DNA of 64,000 nucleotides from Glandiceps talaboti (lineage: Eukaryota > Hemichordata > Enteropneusta > Spengelidae): contig NC_135566.1 in assembly GCF_964340395.1 (NCBI RefSeq), positions 17,322,501-17,386,500 on the forward strand, written 5' to 3'. The position numbers and the translations under genes were made by a program. The notes below the pieces were generated by a model. The model was given only the letters and a program-made list of their open reading frames with translations, was not told the origin of the DNA and did not search any database. Of the stretch, positions 11,960 through 37,660 are shown piece by piece; position 1 is the first letter of the stretch; each line of letters opens with the position of its first letter.

Positions 11960-12471
11960 TAATCAATCATATGATTATAGCTACACCCTGTGGACAAAGA
12001 ACACATTGTGATTCAGGAATAGGGACATCACGATTGAAGACATTCAAAAGACATATGAGATATGTAACATGATGCAGGAAGGAGCATGCATGGATCTGTC
12101 CATTCACTGATATTTCAAAAGCACAATTTCCTTTCAAAATCTATCTCTGTCTTATATTAAGTGTCATTCGAGTCAAAAATAGCACATGTACAATAATATT
12201 GTTGTACTTCATGTAAACATAAAGTGTACACCATGACAAAGTTTGAAGATTAGAGGCATTTAATCAGGGGAACTAGAAAATGATTCCGAACAACTTTTTA
12301 AAAATGTTTTTGATACAATTTTCCAGACGATTCAAATTCCTCAGATTTTTTTTTGAAATTCAGTAAATTGTCATTGTTAATCATTTCGCAGGGAAAATGT
12401 GTGAAAATCTGATGATTTCATCTTCTCATATTATAAGCTTACACTCTCGGATGAACAATTTAACCTGCATT
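11367..12471. other. Intergenic, 3' side of zinc-finger gene 2
   Basis: No gene is supported. It holds the small inverted-repeat element at 11728-11834 and an (AATC)n microsatellite at 11918-11964. The 67-aa open frame over the microsatellite is not a gene. Sequence near 12300-12470 is likely the 3' UTR of zinc-finger gene 2. Confidence 0.45.
11728..11834. mobile_element. Small MITE-like element, about 107 bp
   Basis: Arms 11728-11742 and 11817-11831 (agtctcggttaccca / tgggtaaccaagact) are complementary with one mismatch. The octamer TTCTACAT occurs immediately left (11720-11727) and three bases right (11835-11842), consistent with an 8-bp target-site duplication of hAT type. The three-base offset makes the ends uncertain. 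Confidence 0.6.
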
Positions 12472-13698
12472 TTAATTCTCTTTCAGATCTCTACAAGATT
12501 TAGTTAAAAAATGCGAGATGACGTTTTGCATGATTTTTTCCTTTACCCCTCTATTTAAATGACTACTGCGATTAAACCCTTTACCACACCCCTTGCACGT
12601 AAATGTTTTTTCCTTTGTATGTGTCTTCATGTGTGCATTGAGATGACTACGGGTATTAAACACTTTACCACACTCTTTACATACAAATGATCTTTCCTTT
12701 GTGTGTGTTGTCCTGTGTAGATTCAAACGCATACGTCGATTAAACGCTTTTCCACATTCTGTACATACAAATGGTCTTTCATTTGTATGCAACATTATGT
12801 GATCCTTCAGGGTGCTATTATTTTTAAACCCTTTACTACACACTTTACATACAAATGGTCTTTCATTAGGAGTCGTTTCTTTTGTAATTTCTGTGTTTTT
12901 ACAGTTGTATTGCTGGGTGTCATATCCATGGACATCTTCTGGATTCACAGTACCACTAAAGCAAGCTTGCTGTATCCCTATAGGAAAAGGATGTCTACAA
13001 TCATCAGTGGAATGTTCATGAACTCCTGTGATTGTACCATAGTCTGGGTCTTCTACTGTGGTTAGTTGTTTAGTTGCCGTGTTATAGTCTTCCACTGTGG
13101 TTAGTTTTTTATTTGCCTTGTTATAGTCTGGTTCTTCTGCTGTATTTCGGTGTGAAGTTTCCTCATTAGTCACAGTCAGGGCAGGAAAATCAAGCTCACT
13201 TTCTTGCGGGTCTTCACTCTTCACCTCCCAATGGCTTTGTTCAATGTCAATGTCATGGTTGTCTTGTATCCCTGCAACTTCTATCTTTATTGGCATTGCC
13301 TCATTCACTGTGTCATTGGAAAACATGTTTTGTGCAACATGATTTTCAACTTCAAAAGCTTTATCTGAATGATAAAATACATTTGTTGAGTAATGTTTGA
13401 TCTTCATGCTTAACTCTTCATCATAATCGCCCTGATTGTTCTTATCTTCCTGCTTCACCATCACCTTCTCTCTGTCTGGTCTTTCTTCTTCATCATAATA
13501 ACCCTGGTTGTTCTTATCTTCCTGCATCACCACCATCACCCCCTCTCTGGCTGGTCTCTGTTCTTCATCGTTCTCCAAGATTTGTCCATCAGAACAGTAA
13601 GGTGATTCTACAATACTACACACATCACTATTGTGCTGATGACTGGAAAGCATGTCATTATTCTCACAATCTTCTTGCTTGACTATAATCTTCTCCAT
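12472..13698 (-). CDS. C2H2 zinc-finger protein with truncated finger array (family member 2)
   Basis: Encodes 408 aa starting MEKIIVKQED. The N-terminal region (about residues 1-279) is homologous to member 1 and repeats the VKQED and VKSED SUMO-type motifs. The YCSDGQIL and KNNQG blocks are also shared. Three complete C2H2 fingers start near residue 280. The fourth keeps its cysteines (CKGCGKGF) and leucine but loses both histidines: after HLN the frame runs into unrelated sequence ending at DLKEN. Homology to the family stops exactly there, so the 3' end was replaced or deleted relative to member 1. The acceptor AAAACAG lies at 13736-13742 and the probable 5' exon near 15681. It may still be functional with three fingers or be decaying. 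Confidence 0.82.
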   Translation of the reverse strand: MEKIIVKQEDCENNDMLSSHQHNSDVCSIVESPYCSDGQILENDEEQRPAREGVMVVMQEDKNNQGYYDEEERPDREKVMVKQEDKNNQGDYDEELSMKIKHYSTNVFYHSDKAFEVENHVAQNMFSNDTVNEAMPIKIEVAGIQDNHDIDIEQSHWEVKSEDPQESELDFPALTVTNEETSHRNTAEEPDYNKANKKLTTVEDYNTATKQLTTVEDPDYGTITGVHEHSTDDCRHPFPIGIQQACFSGTVNPEDVHGYDTQQYNCKNTEITKETTPNERPFVCKVCSKGFKNNSTLKDHIMLHTNERPFVCTECGKAFNRRMRLNLHRTTHTKERSFVCKECGKVFNTRSHLNAHMKTHTKEKTFTCKGCGKGFNRSSHLNRGVKEKIMQNVISHFLTKSCRDLKEN

Positions 13699-14578
13699 GT
13701 CTTTTGGAAAACTCTATCATCTATGAGTCAGGTATCTGTTTTGAAAAAGAAGAAATGTTAAACTGAGATCTAATGTTATGCTATGCAAGATTAAAGACAC
13801 TATGCATAGTAAGAACACTACATGTAGTTGTAATAAAGTTTCTCTAAATCACATTTATTATTAAAAATTTGTTGTGACCGGTTGTGTCTAAATATGCCCA
13901 TTATTACATTTATACATCCAAATAAGTGAAAAGGGTGTGCTAAACATATATGATTGAGTGTGGCATATTAGGTTTGTTGTTGTTTGAGTTGGTGGGGTTG
14001 TATATACAATAATGTAAATATTACAGCAGAAATATTGAAGGGTCGCCGAAAGACTGAGTATCATGCAAATTTTATGTTCCCCAAGAACAATTTAGATACT
14101 AGTAGATAAGAAAAAAGCTTCCCACAAACCACTCACTGCAAATACAAAAAACACCATCCGACTTTCACTGATACACAGAGACACACACAACCTCCTTGAA
14201 AGAAACAAGCTACTGAAAGTCATCACATTGCAAGCTCAGATTTTGAAACATACAAATTGAAACTAGCAAGAATTTGAGTCTGCTTGCATGGTACTGTTTG
14301 TATTTGTAATTACTGGTCTGTGGGAAGCCTGTTTCTATAATATCTAACTAAATTGCTTTTTGGGAACGTAAAATGTGTATAATATGCACAGTCTTTGGTG
14401 ACCCTTTGATATTTCTTCATTGAAGGTCAGCAGCTTAAATAAAAACAGAATACACACAGATAATAGTGATAAATAAGAAATGGCTTTCCAGTATATTTAT
14501 GTTCTGTTGACAGCCAAGTTTCTGGGTTATCTACGTAATAGCGTAAAGGTACAGTCCTGGTACATATTATAAATGCGC

Positions 14579-15087
14579 GGTGCACGTCCAACTCGGCCCA
14601 TCGCCAACTCGGCCCACCAACTCGGCCCACTCATTGCCAACTCGGCCCACCAACTCGGCCCATCCTCTGCCAACTCAGCCCACTCTGTTCAATTTGTCCC
14701 AGTTGAACTAGTCCAAGTTTCGCCTCAAGTTCAATACGATTGCGATTCCTGTTTCTCCTCTTTTACATTCATGACTTTGCTATAAAAAGTTCAAAGTCCA
14801 AAATAGTTGAGGCAATTCGTCCCTGTGTACCTTAAAAGTGCAGGAGTGCAGTAGGACTAGGCTGAGTCTGGATGGACCTTGGCTTGTCTTCTGTATCTGC
14901 TTGTTCAGAATATCATTTCTGTGATGACAAATTAACGTATGACACAGTGGGCCGAGTTGGTATCACTGAATGGGCCGAGTCGGCAATCACCTGGGCTGAG
15001 TTGGCAATCACCTGGGCCGAGTTGGTAATCCCCGGGGCCGAGTTGGTAATGGGCCGAGTTGGCAATGGACCGAGTTGGACCTACCCC
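14579..15087. mobile_element. Foldback-type element with subrepeated inverted arms
   Basis: The left arm (14579 to about 14690) is a run of ccaactcggccca-type units. The right arm (about 14948-15087) is the inverted counterpart, gggccgagttgg units. The outermost 37 bp of the two arms are complementary with few mismatches. The element is flanked by TAAATGCGC (14570-14578) and TAAATGTGC (15088-15096), a 9-bp target-site duplication with one difference. Inverted arms made of short tandem subrepeats are the hallmark of foldback elements, and a 9-bp duplication also fits Mutator-like elements. No transposase is present. Confidence 0.88.
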
Positions 15088-15316
15088 TAAATGTGCATCG
15101 TATTATTACTTCCAAGGCATGCGTTATCAAAAACAGGTCGTTGGGGGCGCACGCACCTACAACGCTATGTACGTACGATCATATGAACATCAAAGTCATG
15201 AGTGTCCTCTGCTCTGGTATGAACTATTACACAGGCAAACTAGCTATCTGTATATTTCTGGGCATTTTATGCATTTGCTCCAAGTACGTAAATTATATAA
15301 CGATGAGCACCCGTGA

Positions 15317-15540
15317 CTAGACTCTCTCACAGTCCTCGGAGCATCGCATAAACTTGGGCTGTTTTGTATGTATCGCCTCGACGTCACGGAGCAGCACAGT
15401 AACACGTCAATAAATGAATAGCCCTATGTATTCGATGAGGACCCACAGTACAAGGATATTGTAGTACAATTATGCGGTAGATATCGGTATACAATAAACA
15501 ACTGATAGGGATGCTCGCGAGGACTGGTGAGAGTGTCTAG
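15317..15540. mobile_element. MITE with CTAGAC-type termini (copy 1 of 3)
   Basis: The ends ctagactctctcac (15317-) and gtgagagtgtctag (-15540) are inverted copies, and complementarity continues imperfectly for about 60 bp. The flanks CCCGTGA (15310-15316 and 15541-15547) are a 7-bp (possibly 8-bp) target-site duplication. Interior sequence recurs at 28211-28385 (mostly inverted) and 47980-48061 (one end only). No open frame is present. Confidence 0.85.
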
Positions 15541-15634
15541 CCCGTGACTAGCCAGTATAACGCTACACTTCATGCATGTAACTTGTAAGAGTCTAAGACT
15601 CCATGTTGAGTAAAATCTTCAGCATTCTAATACT

Positions 15635-15870
15635 ACCCAATTCTCGTGAAAAAGAGAAGTGAAATATTACAGTATACCTACCAGTGATAAATAAATACAT
15701 CAGACGTTCTGTGGTTGTCGTCTTCACAAGATACACAGGTGAAATTCGAGCTGCAACACCGTTAACAACAACGAATTCAACAGCGGAGATGAAAACACAA
15801 CGGCTGCAATAGAGGTCATCATAAACAGCGCCACCAAGTGGTCACCCAATGGTAATAATATCAACGTTCC
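15635..15870 (-). promoter_or_regulatory. 5' noncoding exon/promoter of zinc-finger gene 2 (block copy 3)
   Basis: Third copy of the conserved block. On the minus strand, CCACTTGGTGGCGCTG (around 15827-15842) is the best CTCF-like match of the three, and GTAGGTATAC (15672-15681) is the candidate donor. It lies about 1.9 kb upstream of the acceptor for the coding exon of member 2. Confidence 0.6.
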
Positions 15871-16621
15871 AACTTTCAAAACAGTACCATCATATATGAA
15901 TAGCAACTAATAAAATAGGGTTGATATATTATTTTTATTTAAAAAAAAGTTTAATAGCATCTTGAGGGTAAAAGGTAGGGGGAGATCTTGAGACGGGGAT
16001 ACGTCCACCTCTTATTGGGGAGAGTTTTTTTCACTTTAAGAGTTTGTTATGGCAATTTTTAGACTACTGTATGTAACAGCTGTAAATGACAATACCATCT
16101 AAAATTAGCAATTAATCTTTGTACAAAGGGTTACAGTGTTTAATAATATCATGACAGTAAATTTGGGTTGGGCATCTGATTGTTGGTTGAATAAGTAACT
16201 CCCATTCACCTGGCGGTGAGAGAGTCCCTGGGGTCTCCTCCCAGCAGATCTTTCTTTTGGGTCTAAAGGCTTCAAGTTCAGGTATTAATAACTTCACAAA
16301 TTCAAAAAGCTAAAGTTGATATAAGTTTCGCGTGTCACATAAAATTGTAATGTCTATAACACTGGTATAGTGGCACTATTGCAGAATGTCACTTTGCTAT
16401 ATGTTTAAAAGAACTTAGGTGATCATACCTACTCTGTGTTGACAGCGCACAGTGTTGTGTCAGGTCCTGACATATGCCTGGCGCCCTTAACGAAATATAT
16501 GCCATTGAAGCTAGCAGTATGTATGTATGTATGTATGTATGTATGTATGTATGTATGTATGTATGTATGTATGTATGTATGTATGTATGTATGTATGTAT
16601 GTATGTATGTATGTGTGTGTG

Positions 16622-16665
<44 letters not shown>

Positions 16666-16900
16666 AGTGTGTGTGTATGTATGTATGTATGTATGTATGT
16701 ATGTATGTATGTATGTATGTATGTATGTATGTATGTATTAAATTATTCCATGAGATCGTCATGAGGGTCAACCTTATCATTCAAAGCCTTGAAAATTAAC
16801 CGAAAATTTGGAACGCTTTATTGTCGGAGTGGATGGGTAGCGCAATATCACAAAAAATATAGTTTGTGACGAGGGAGAGTGATACAATACGATGTACATA
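15871..16900. other. Intergenic between zinc-finger gene 2 and carotenoid oxygenase
   Basis: No gene is seen. A compound microsatellite occupies 16517-16739: (GTAT)n, then (GT)n, (GTGC)n and (GTAT)n again. The open frames across it in several phases are repeat translations. Confidence 0.6.
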
Positions 16901-16934
16901 GAACAACATCGAGATGACTAATTTAAATACAAAT

Positions 16935-17024
16935 TCACGTGACATATCTGGGCGAGTGTAACACAATAAAAGTGCATATTAGCTATTCACTTATGAGATG
17001 TTCATATTCAGTCAGTCACGTGAC
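16935..17024 (+). promoter_or_regulatory. Two CACGTG E-boxes upstream of the carotenoid oxygenase gene
   Basis: TCACGTGAC at 16935-16943 and the palindrome GTCACGTGAC at 17015-17024 lie about 265 and 185 bp before the ATG. GTCACGTGAC is the consensus bound by MiT/TFE-type bHLH-ZIP factors (MITF, TFEB) and by USF. The match is seen in sequence; its use as a promoter site is inferred. Confidence 0.4.
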
Positions 17025-17202
17025 ATTGGGATATACATCTGCGCGTCTTCTCATCAGAGTAGATGTGACCTATGACCCGCTATTAGTCAATGTATACACG
17101 AACTATGATAGTTACAATCAACAAGATTAAGGTCATGGTAAAATTTATCGTTTCATCACAACTAGGTTTAAGACTTCGTGCTTCAACCTCCAAGTCACCA
17201 CC

Positions 17203-32832
<15,630 letters not shown>

Positions 32833-32922
32833 GAAAAATGTTAAGCGATAGAACTTTTCAATTTGTACCGGCAGCTTTTAAGACACCAGGGTAGCATTCA
32901 CATTTATGATTCGTACATAACG

Positions 32923-32973
<51 letters not shown>

Positions 32974-33589
32974 AATGTAGTTCATTGTTTAATTGATATC
33001 CCGTATGTAATGCACACTTTTAGTCACTTATAGTTCTATTAAATCAATATGTGAATCCAACGACTCAGAGCTGGTCGTCATGCATTGAATGGCTGAAGTG
33101 GTCAATAATTGGCAGAATCAGAGACCTATAATTTTTCTGTACCCATGATGCAGTAAATCTTTAGATCATTGAAATGAGTCTAGTTCCTTTGTCGTTATAC
33201 ACATACATACACACACACATACATACATACATACATACATTGTCACACTTCTCATATTTACAACTTATTTGTTCTGTTGTATAATACACATATTCACAAT
33301 ATCATGTTTACTATTATTGTGACCACTGTTGGAAAATATTGAGATTTTCCTTTCAATTATTAATTTAGATTTGTGAGCATCTGCCCAAAACATTTTAGTT
33401 TACTGTTGTTTATTTAAACTTACTTTACCCATAATCAGACAGTGCTTTTACATAGTTCCCATGATGATATCTTTTGCCACTTACTTACAGGACAGAGTTG
33501 TCATTAATTTGTGATCAATAAAGAAAGAAGTACAAATACTGTATCACTTATGTGTAGCATTCAGTTTATGTTTGGTTATGGGTCCTTAC
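32833..33589. other. Intergenic with (CTA)n tract
   Basis: Presumed 3' UTR and flank of the carotenoid oxygenase, an (ACT)n microsatellite at about 32925-32973 and a short ACAT tract near 33210-33240. No gene is seen. Confidence 0.6.
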
Positions 33590-35069
33590 AATGTACATTT
33601 AGATGACCCCTGTCGATAAACCATTTATCACACTCTTTATATAAAATGGTCTTTTATTTGAATGGATTCTCATGTGACCCCTCAGATTACTAAATCCTCT
33701 AAAATCTTTACCACACTCTTTACATACAAATGGTCTTTCATGTGTGTGTATCATTATATGCCTTTTCAGATCCCCTATTCTATTGAACCTTTTACCGTGC
33801 ACTTCTTATAGACAAACGGTCTTTCATTTGTGTGTATCCGTGAGTGCTTTTTCAGATCCCCTGTTTCATTGAACCCTTTACCACACTCATTACATACAAA
33901 TGGTCTTTCATTTGTATGGATTCACATATGGACATTTAGGTTGCTAGTGCAAGTAAATGCTTTACCACACTCTTTACATACAAATGGTCTTTCGTTTGTA
34001 TGGATCCTCATGTGTATTGTCAGACCACCCCTTTGCTTAAACCCTTTACCACACTCTTTACATACAAATGGTCTTTCATTTGTGTGTATCCTCATATGCC
34101 TTTTCAGATCCTCTGTTCTATTGAACCTTTTATCACACTCGTTACAAACAAATGGTCTAAGACTTTCATCTGTGTACATCCTTGAGTGCTTCTTCAGATC
34201 CCCTGTGTCAATAAACCCTTTACCAAACTCTTTATACGTACAAATGGTCTTTAATTCGTATGGATTCTCATATGGAAATTTAGGTTGCTAGTGCAATTAA
34301 ATGTTTTACCACACCCTTTACATACAAATTGTGTTTCATTAGAAATCCTTTCGTTTATAGTTTCTGTATTCTGAATGACATATCCATTGTCATCTTCTGG
34401 TTTCACAGCACCAGAAAAACAAACTTGCTGAATCACTATAGGAAAAGGATTTTTACAATCATCATTGGAAATTCCAAGAACTCCTGAGGTCGTACCATAA
34501 TCCTGGTTTTCCAATGTGGTTAGTTGTTTAGATGCCTTCTCATAACATGGGTTTTCCACTGTGCTTAGTTGGTTAGTTGCCATGTTCTTGTCTACGTCTT
34601 TCACTATGGTTAGTTGTTTATCTGCCTTGATATAGTGTGGGTCTTCCACTGTATTTAGCAGTTTAGTTGCTTTTCTAGTCACAGTCAGGCCAGGGAAATC
34701 AAGTTCACTTCGTTGAAAGTCTTCAGTCTTTACCTTCCAATACATTTGTTCAGTGTCAGCATCATTATTTGATTTGTTTTCAACTTTGACTTCAAAAGGT
34801 TCATTTAAATTATAAAATACATTTGTTGAGTAATGTTTGATGTTTAAGCTTAATTCGTCACCATGATAACCCTGGTTATTCTTATCTTCCTGCTTCATCA
34901 TCACCTCCTCTCTGTCTTGTCTCTGTTCTTCATCTTTCACCAAGATTTGCTCCTCAGAACAGTAAGATGATTCTACAACATTATATGCAATAAAGTTTTG
35001 CTGATGGCTGCAAGGTATATTTAGTATGTTATTCTCAGAATCTTCTTGCTTGACTATAATCTTCTCCAT
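33590..35069 (-). pseudogene. Broken C2H2 zinc-finger gene (family member 3)
   Basis: The N-terminal region (MEKIIVKQED start at 35069, then KNNQG, VKVENKS and VKTEDF motifs) is collinear with members 1 and 2 and stays open for 272 aa through the first finger. The frame then ends at a TAA in the linker (34251-34253). Remnants of about eight more fingers continue to 33590 but are interrupted by a small insertion in finger 2, a TGA in finger 5 (near 33928), a lost cysteine (Tyr) plus a frame change in finger 7, and another frame change before the last finger. Fingers 1-4 and 5-8 look like two copies of one four-finger block. The acceptor AAAACAG is kept (35101-35107), but I found no matching 5' block upstream. 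A truncated 272-aa product is possible. Confidence 0.9.
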
Positions 35070-35109
35070 GTCTTGTGGATACCGCTATCACCTAATGTAT
35101 CTGTTTTGG

Positions 35110-35978
35110 AAAAAAACACATAAATGTAAAACTCATAATTGGTTACTCAGACGAACCAAGGGGGGTGGGGGGGTATGGGAGTGGCGAAACAAAAATATGT
35201 TTGCGACATACAAGTAGGTAGTGCTTGGTAACCACTGAGTAGTTGTCACTAGTTTGGAGTCCCCCAGCCAGCACTGACCTGCGTATGGGAACCCTGTATC
35301 ATGGTGTACAATATTGAGAGTGGGTCATTACATCTGACAAACAGTTTCAATCGAGGCTTCAGTTGCAGTCAGTGCAGCTTTAAAACCTAAGGCATGTTTA
35401 ATAATATAAAAAAACTCTTATAAATATGTACCCCGCCAATGTACAATATTCCTAAAGTAACCTAGTATGTTTTGCTGTATAATCACGAATCCTGCAGTAA
35501 AGTTCCTTTGCGAACTTTATCAGACTGAGTGTACAATAGCTCTCAGCATTATTACGCCTTTTCAAATAGGGGTTTTATTCATTCCGGGCTTCAAACCCTG
35601 GAGGATGACATACTCTGGTTTTTGTCTCCAGTAGTGAGTCATTACCCATAGCTGAAGTTCTATATTGACTTTATGAAGGTTTGCCGCTTCTTCTTTCTTT
35701 CTGTATTTTCCACATTTTTTTCAAAACGAGTCATTTAAATAATCATGCAGCTTTACGTCTCCAGCGGTAAACTTCTTTATCTGAACTGTCATATCTCGCG
35801 AATCACCGCATGTACAGACGAAATATTACGAGCGTTAAGCTTAAAAGAAACACCATCATCTAGATCCCAGCCCATTACATGGGTCAAGGGTCAAATCTAC
35901 AAGTCAGACGTGTACGAAATTCGGGCCTCCTTTCAAAAGCTAGACCCAGTCTTATGTCGAATACAACGGAAACATTAA
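35110..35978. other. Intergenic
   Basis: No gene is recognised. A G run lies at 35160-35174. The 77-aa open frame at 35745-35978 just upstream of the LINE fragment does not resemble an endonuclease domain to me and is left unassigned. Confidence 0.4.
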
Positions 35979-36960
35979 AAACATACTTTACGGCTATGTG
36001 GAGACTTTAATTTACCAGATGTAAAATGGGAAAATCATCAAGTTATGACAAGGATAAGAACAGCACGTCAGTCAGAATAGAACTCATGCTTGATATGTGT
36101 CATAAATATAACCTAGATCAAATTCAGTTAGCACCAACACGTACGGGAACTACTGCAAACGTACTTGATCTATTTTTCACCTCTAATAACTCACTGATAA
36201 ATGAGATCAGTGCTATACCAGGATTTAGTGACCATGAAGCAGTTTTAGTTGATTCATCCTTGAACCCAAAGATTCATAAAAAAAAACACCTGCAAAATAA
36301 AACATGTATAGTAAGTAATCCAGATGGTCTGAAAACTGAAGTTAACGATTATGTTACAAACTATCTAAAAACATCCACAAAGCGCTCTGTGGAGGAGAAC
36401 TGGACAAACTTCAAAGCTAAATTATCTGTTCTTATGGATAAATATATTCCAAGCAAGATGAGCTTAACAAGATTCAATGTGCCTTGTGTTGGTTTAACAG
36501 AACATTACACATGATGAAAAGGGAACAACAGGGTCTTTATAACAAAGCTAACAAATCTGGGAACCCAAGATATTGGCAAGAATTTAGAAACCAAGAGTAC
36601 AATAAATCACTCCGCGAAGCATACAAATCTCACATTATAACTATATTTAGTACTGATAAAGAAGCATTCTTCAAATATATTCAAATATATAAAGAATCTC
36701 AAAATAGAAAGACAGATGTGGCATACTCCCACTAAAATCGGGTGAGAAAATCATGTTCGAGTCGGATCTACAGGCTAGGGTAAAGCAAATGTTCTGTCCG
36801 ATTATTTCAAATCAGTTTTCACTGAATAATCAGCTGAGAATGTTCCCAAAATGACTGGAATTAAGTTACCAACAATCGTACAAGTGATGAACTCTCAAAA
36901 TTCCTGCAACGTTTGAATCCAAATGCGGCTTCAGGAACATACAACATAAACCATTCATTT
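35979..36960 (+). mobile_element. Decayed LINE fragment (CR1/L2/jockey-like endonuclease region)
   Basis: Protein remnants in changing frames follow the order of non-LTR retrotransposons: LCGDFNLPDVKWE (endonuclease, about 35993-36031), then LDLFFTSNNSLI and PGFSDHEAV (endonuclease C-terminus, 36026-36514 frame). Next come a basic linker with MMKREQQGLYNKA and a YNKSLREAYK segment, then a VLSDYFKSVFTE segment (about 36790-36825) that normally precedes the reverse transcriptase. Frame changes occur near 36035-36070, 36480 and 36735. The reverse transcriptase itself is absent, so the copy is dead and truncated at its 3' side. Confidence 0.85.
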
Positions 36961-37547
36961 GAGGGATTATGAGGGAATACGGCACATCGAATACCCCCCC
37001 CCCTTCCCGATTCCATGTACGTCATATAAATAATGATCATAAGTTTTAGAGTAAAATTAATAAATAAAACAATAACTTCTTTATAAACATATGTGTTCTT
37101 TATAAACATATGTGGTCCGAACGGCGTCTAATAATAAATTTCTATTTAATTCACAAGGGAGAGGGTGTAATATAATGTAAATTCGAGTAATAGAATTACG
37201 AACGAACAATACCAATTAGGGGAAGTGATATAAATTGTAAATAATATCTCAGACCACTATAATGGTCTGAGGTAATGTACAGAATTTAGTATTTAACTAT
37301 TTACTATTTACTATTGCATTTGAGTGCACATAGATGTAGTTAGTTACCGAGCAGCGCATGTCAGACATCGAGGTTGTTATTAACAACATAAGGAACATGT
37401 AAGATAATCTTTATATACGCATATAGGCTTATTTATAGTTGGTATTCACGTTCTGCCGTTATTTGAAATTGTCATTGGGAGTGGGAAAGCAGTCATATCA
37501 TTTGCTGACCTCATTTTGGCGGATATTATAATGTGTTGCAGTCTAGG
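36961..37547. other. Intergenic upstream of reductase gene 1
   Basis: A C run lies at 36997-37008 and a short direct repeat of ttctttataaacatatgtg near 37076-37112. No gene is seen. Confidence 0.5.
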
Positions 37548-37660
37548 CACATCATTCCATGGTCTGCGCCCCCTACGACCGACCCGTGCGAAAAGTGGCA
37601 ATGAACTATAGGTCTAAGGTTAAAGTTCTAGTTCCACTCGAGGTTAGTCAAGAGAGTAAC
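37548..37660 (+). promoter_or_regulatory. Promoter/5' UTR of reductase gene 1
   Basis: The sequence is shared with 46560-46679 before reductase gene 2: a tgcgccccctacgaccgacc stretch (copy 2 reads tgcgccacctacgaccgacc) and gttccactcgaggtt just before the ATG. Conservation of noncoding sequence at the same distance from both starts suggests a duplicated promoter. The reverse strand gives a CTCF-like core (TAGGGGGCGC). Confidence 0.5.

Larger units (their letters stand above)
13743..15634 (-). other. Putative 5' intron of zinc-finger gene 2
   Basis: Lies between the coding exon acceptor and the conserved 5' block. It holds two well-bounded non-autonomous transposons (14579-15087 and 15317-15540) and otherwise no recognisable gene. 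The small open frames around 14573-15320 are translations of these elements. Confidence 0.55.

Noticed and set aside
12787-13065. Plus-strand frames over zinc-finger gene 2
   Set aside because: Antisense shadows of the coding exon.
16436-16799. Five overlapping open frames of about 90-100 aa
   Set aside because: Translations of the GTAT/GTGC microsatellite in different phases.
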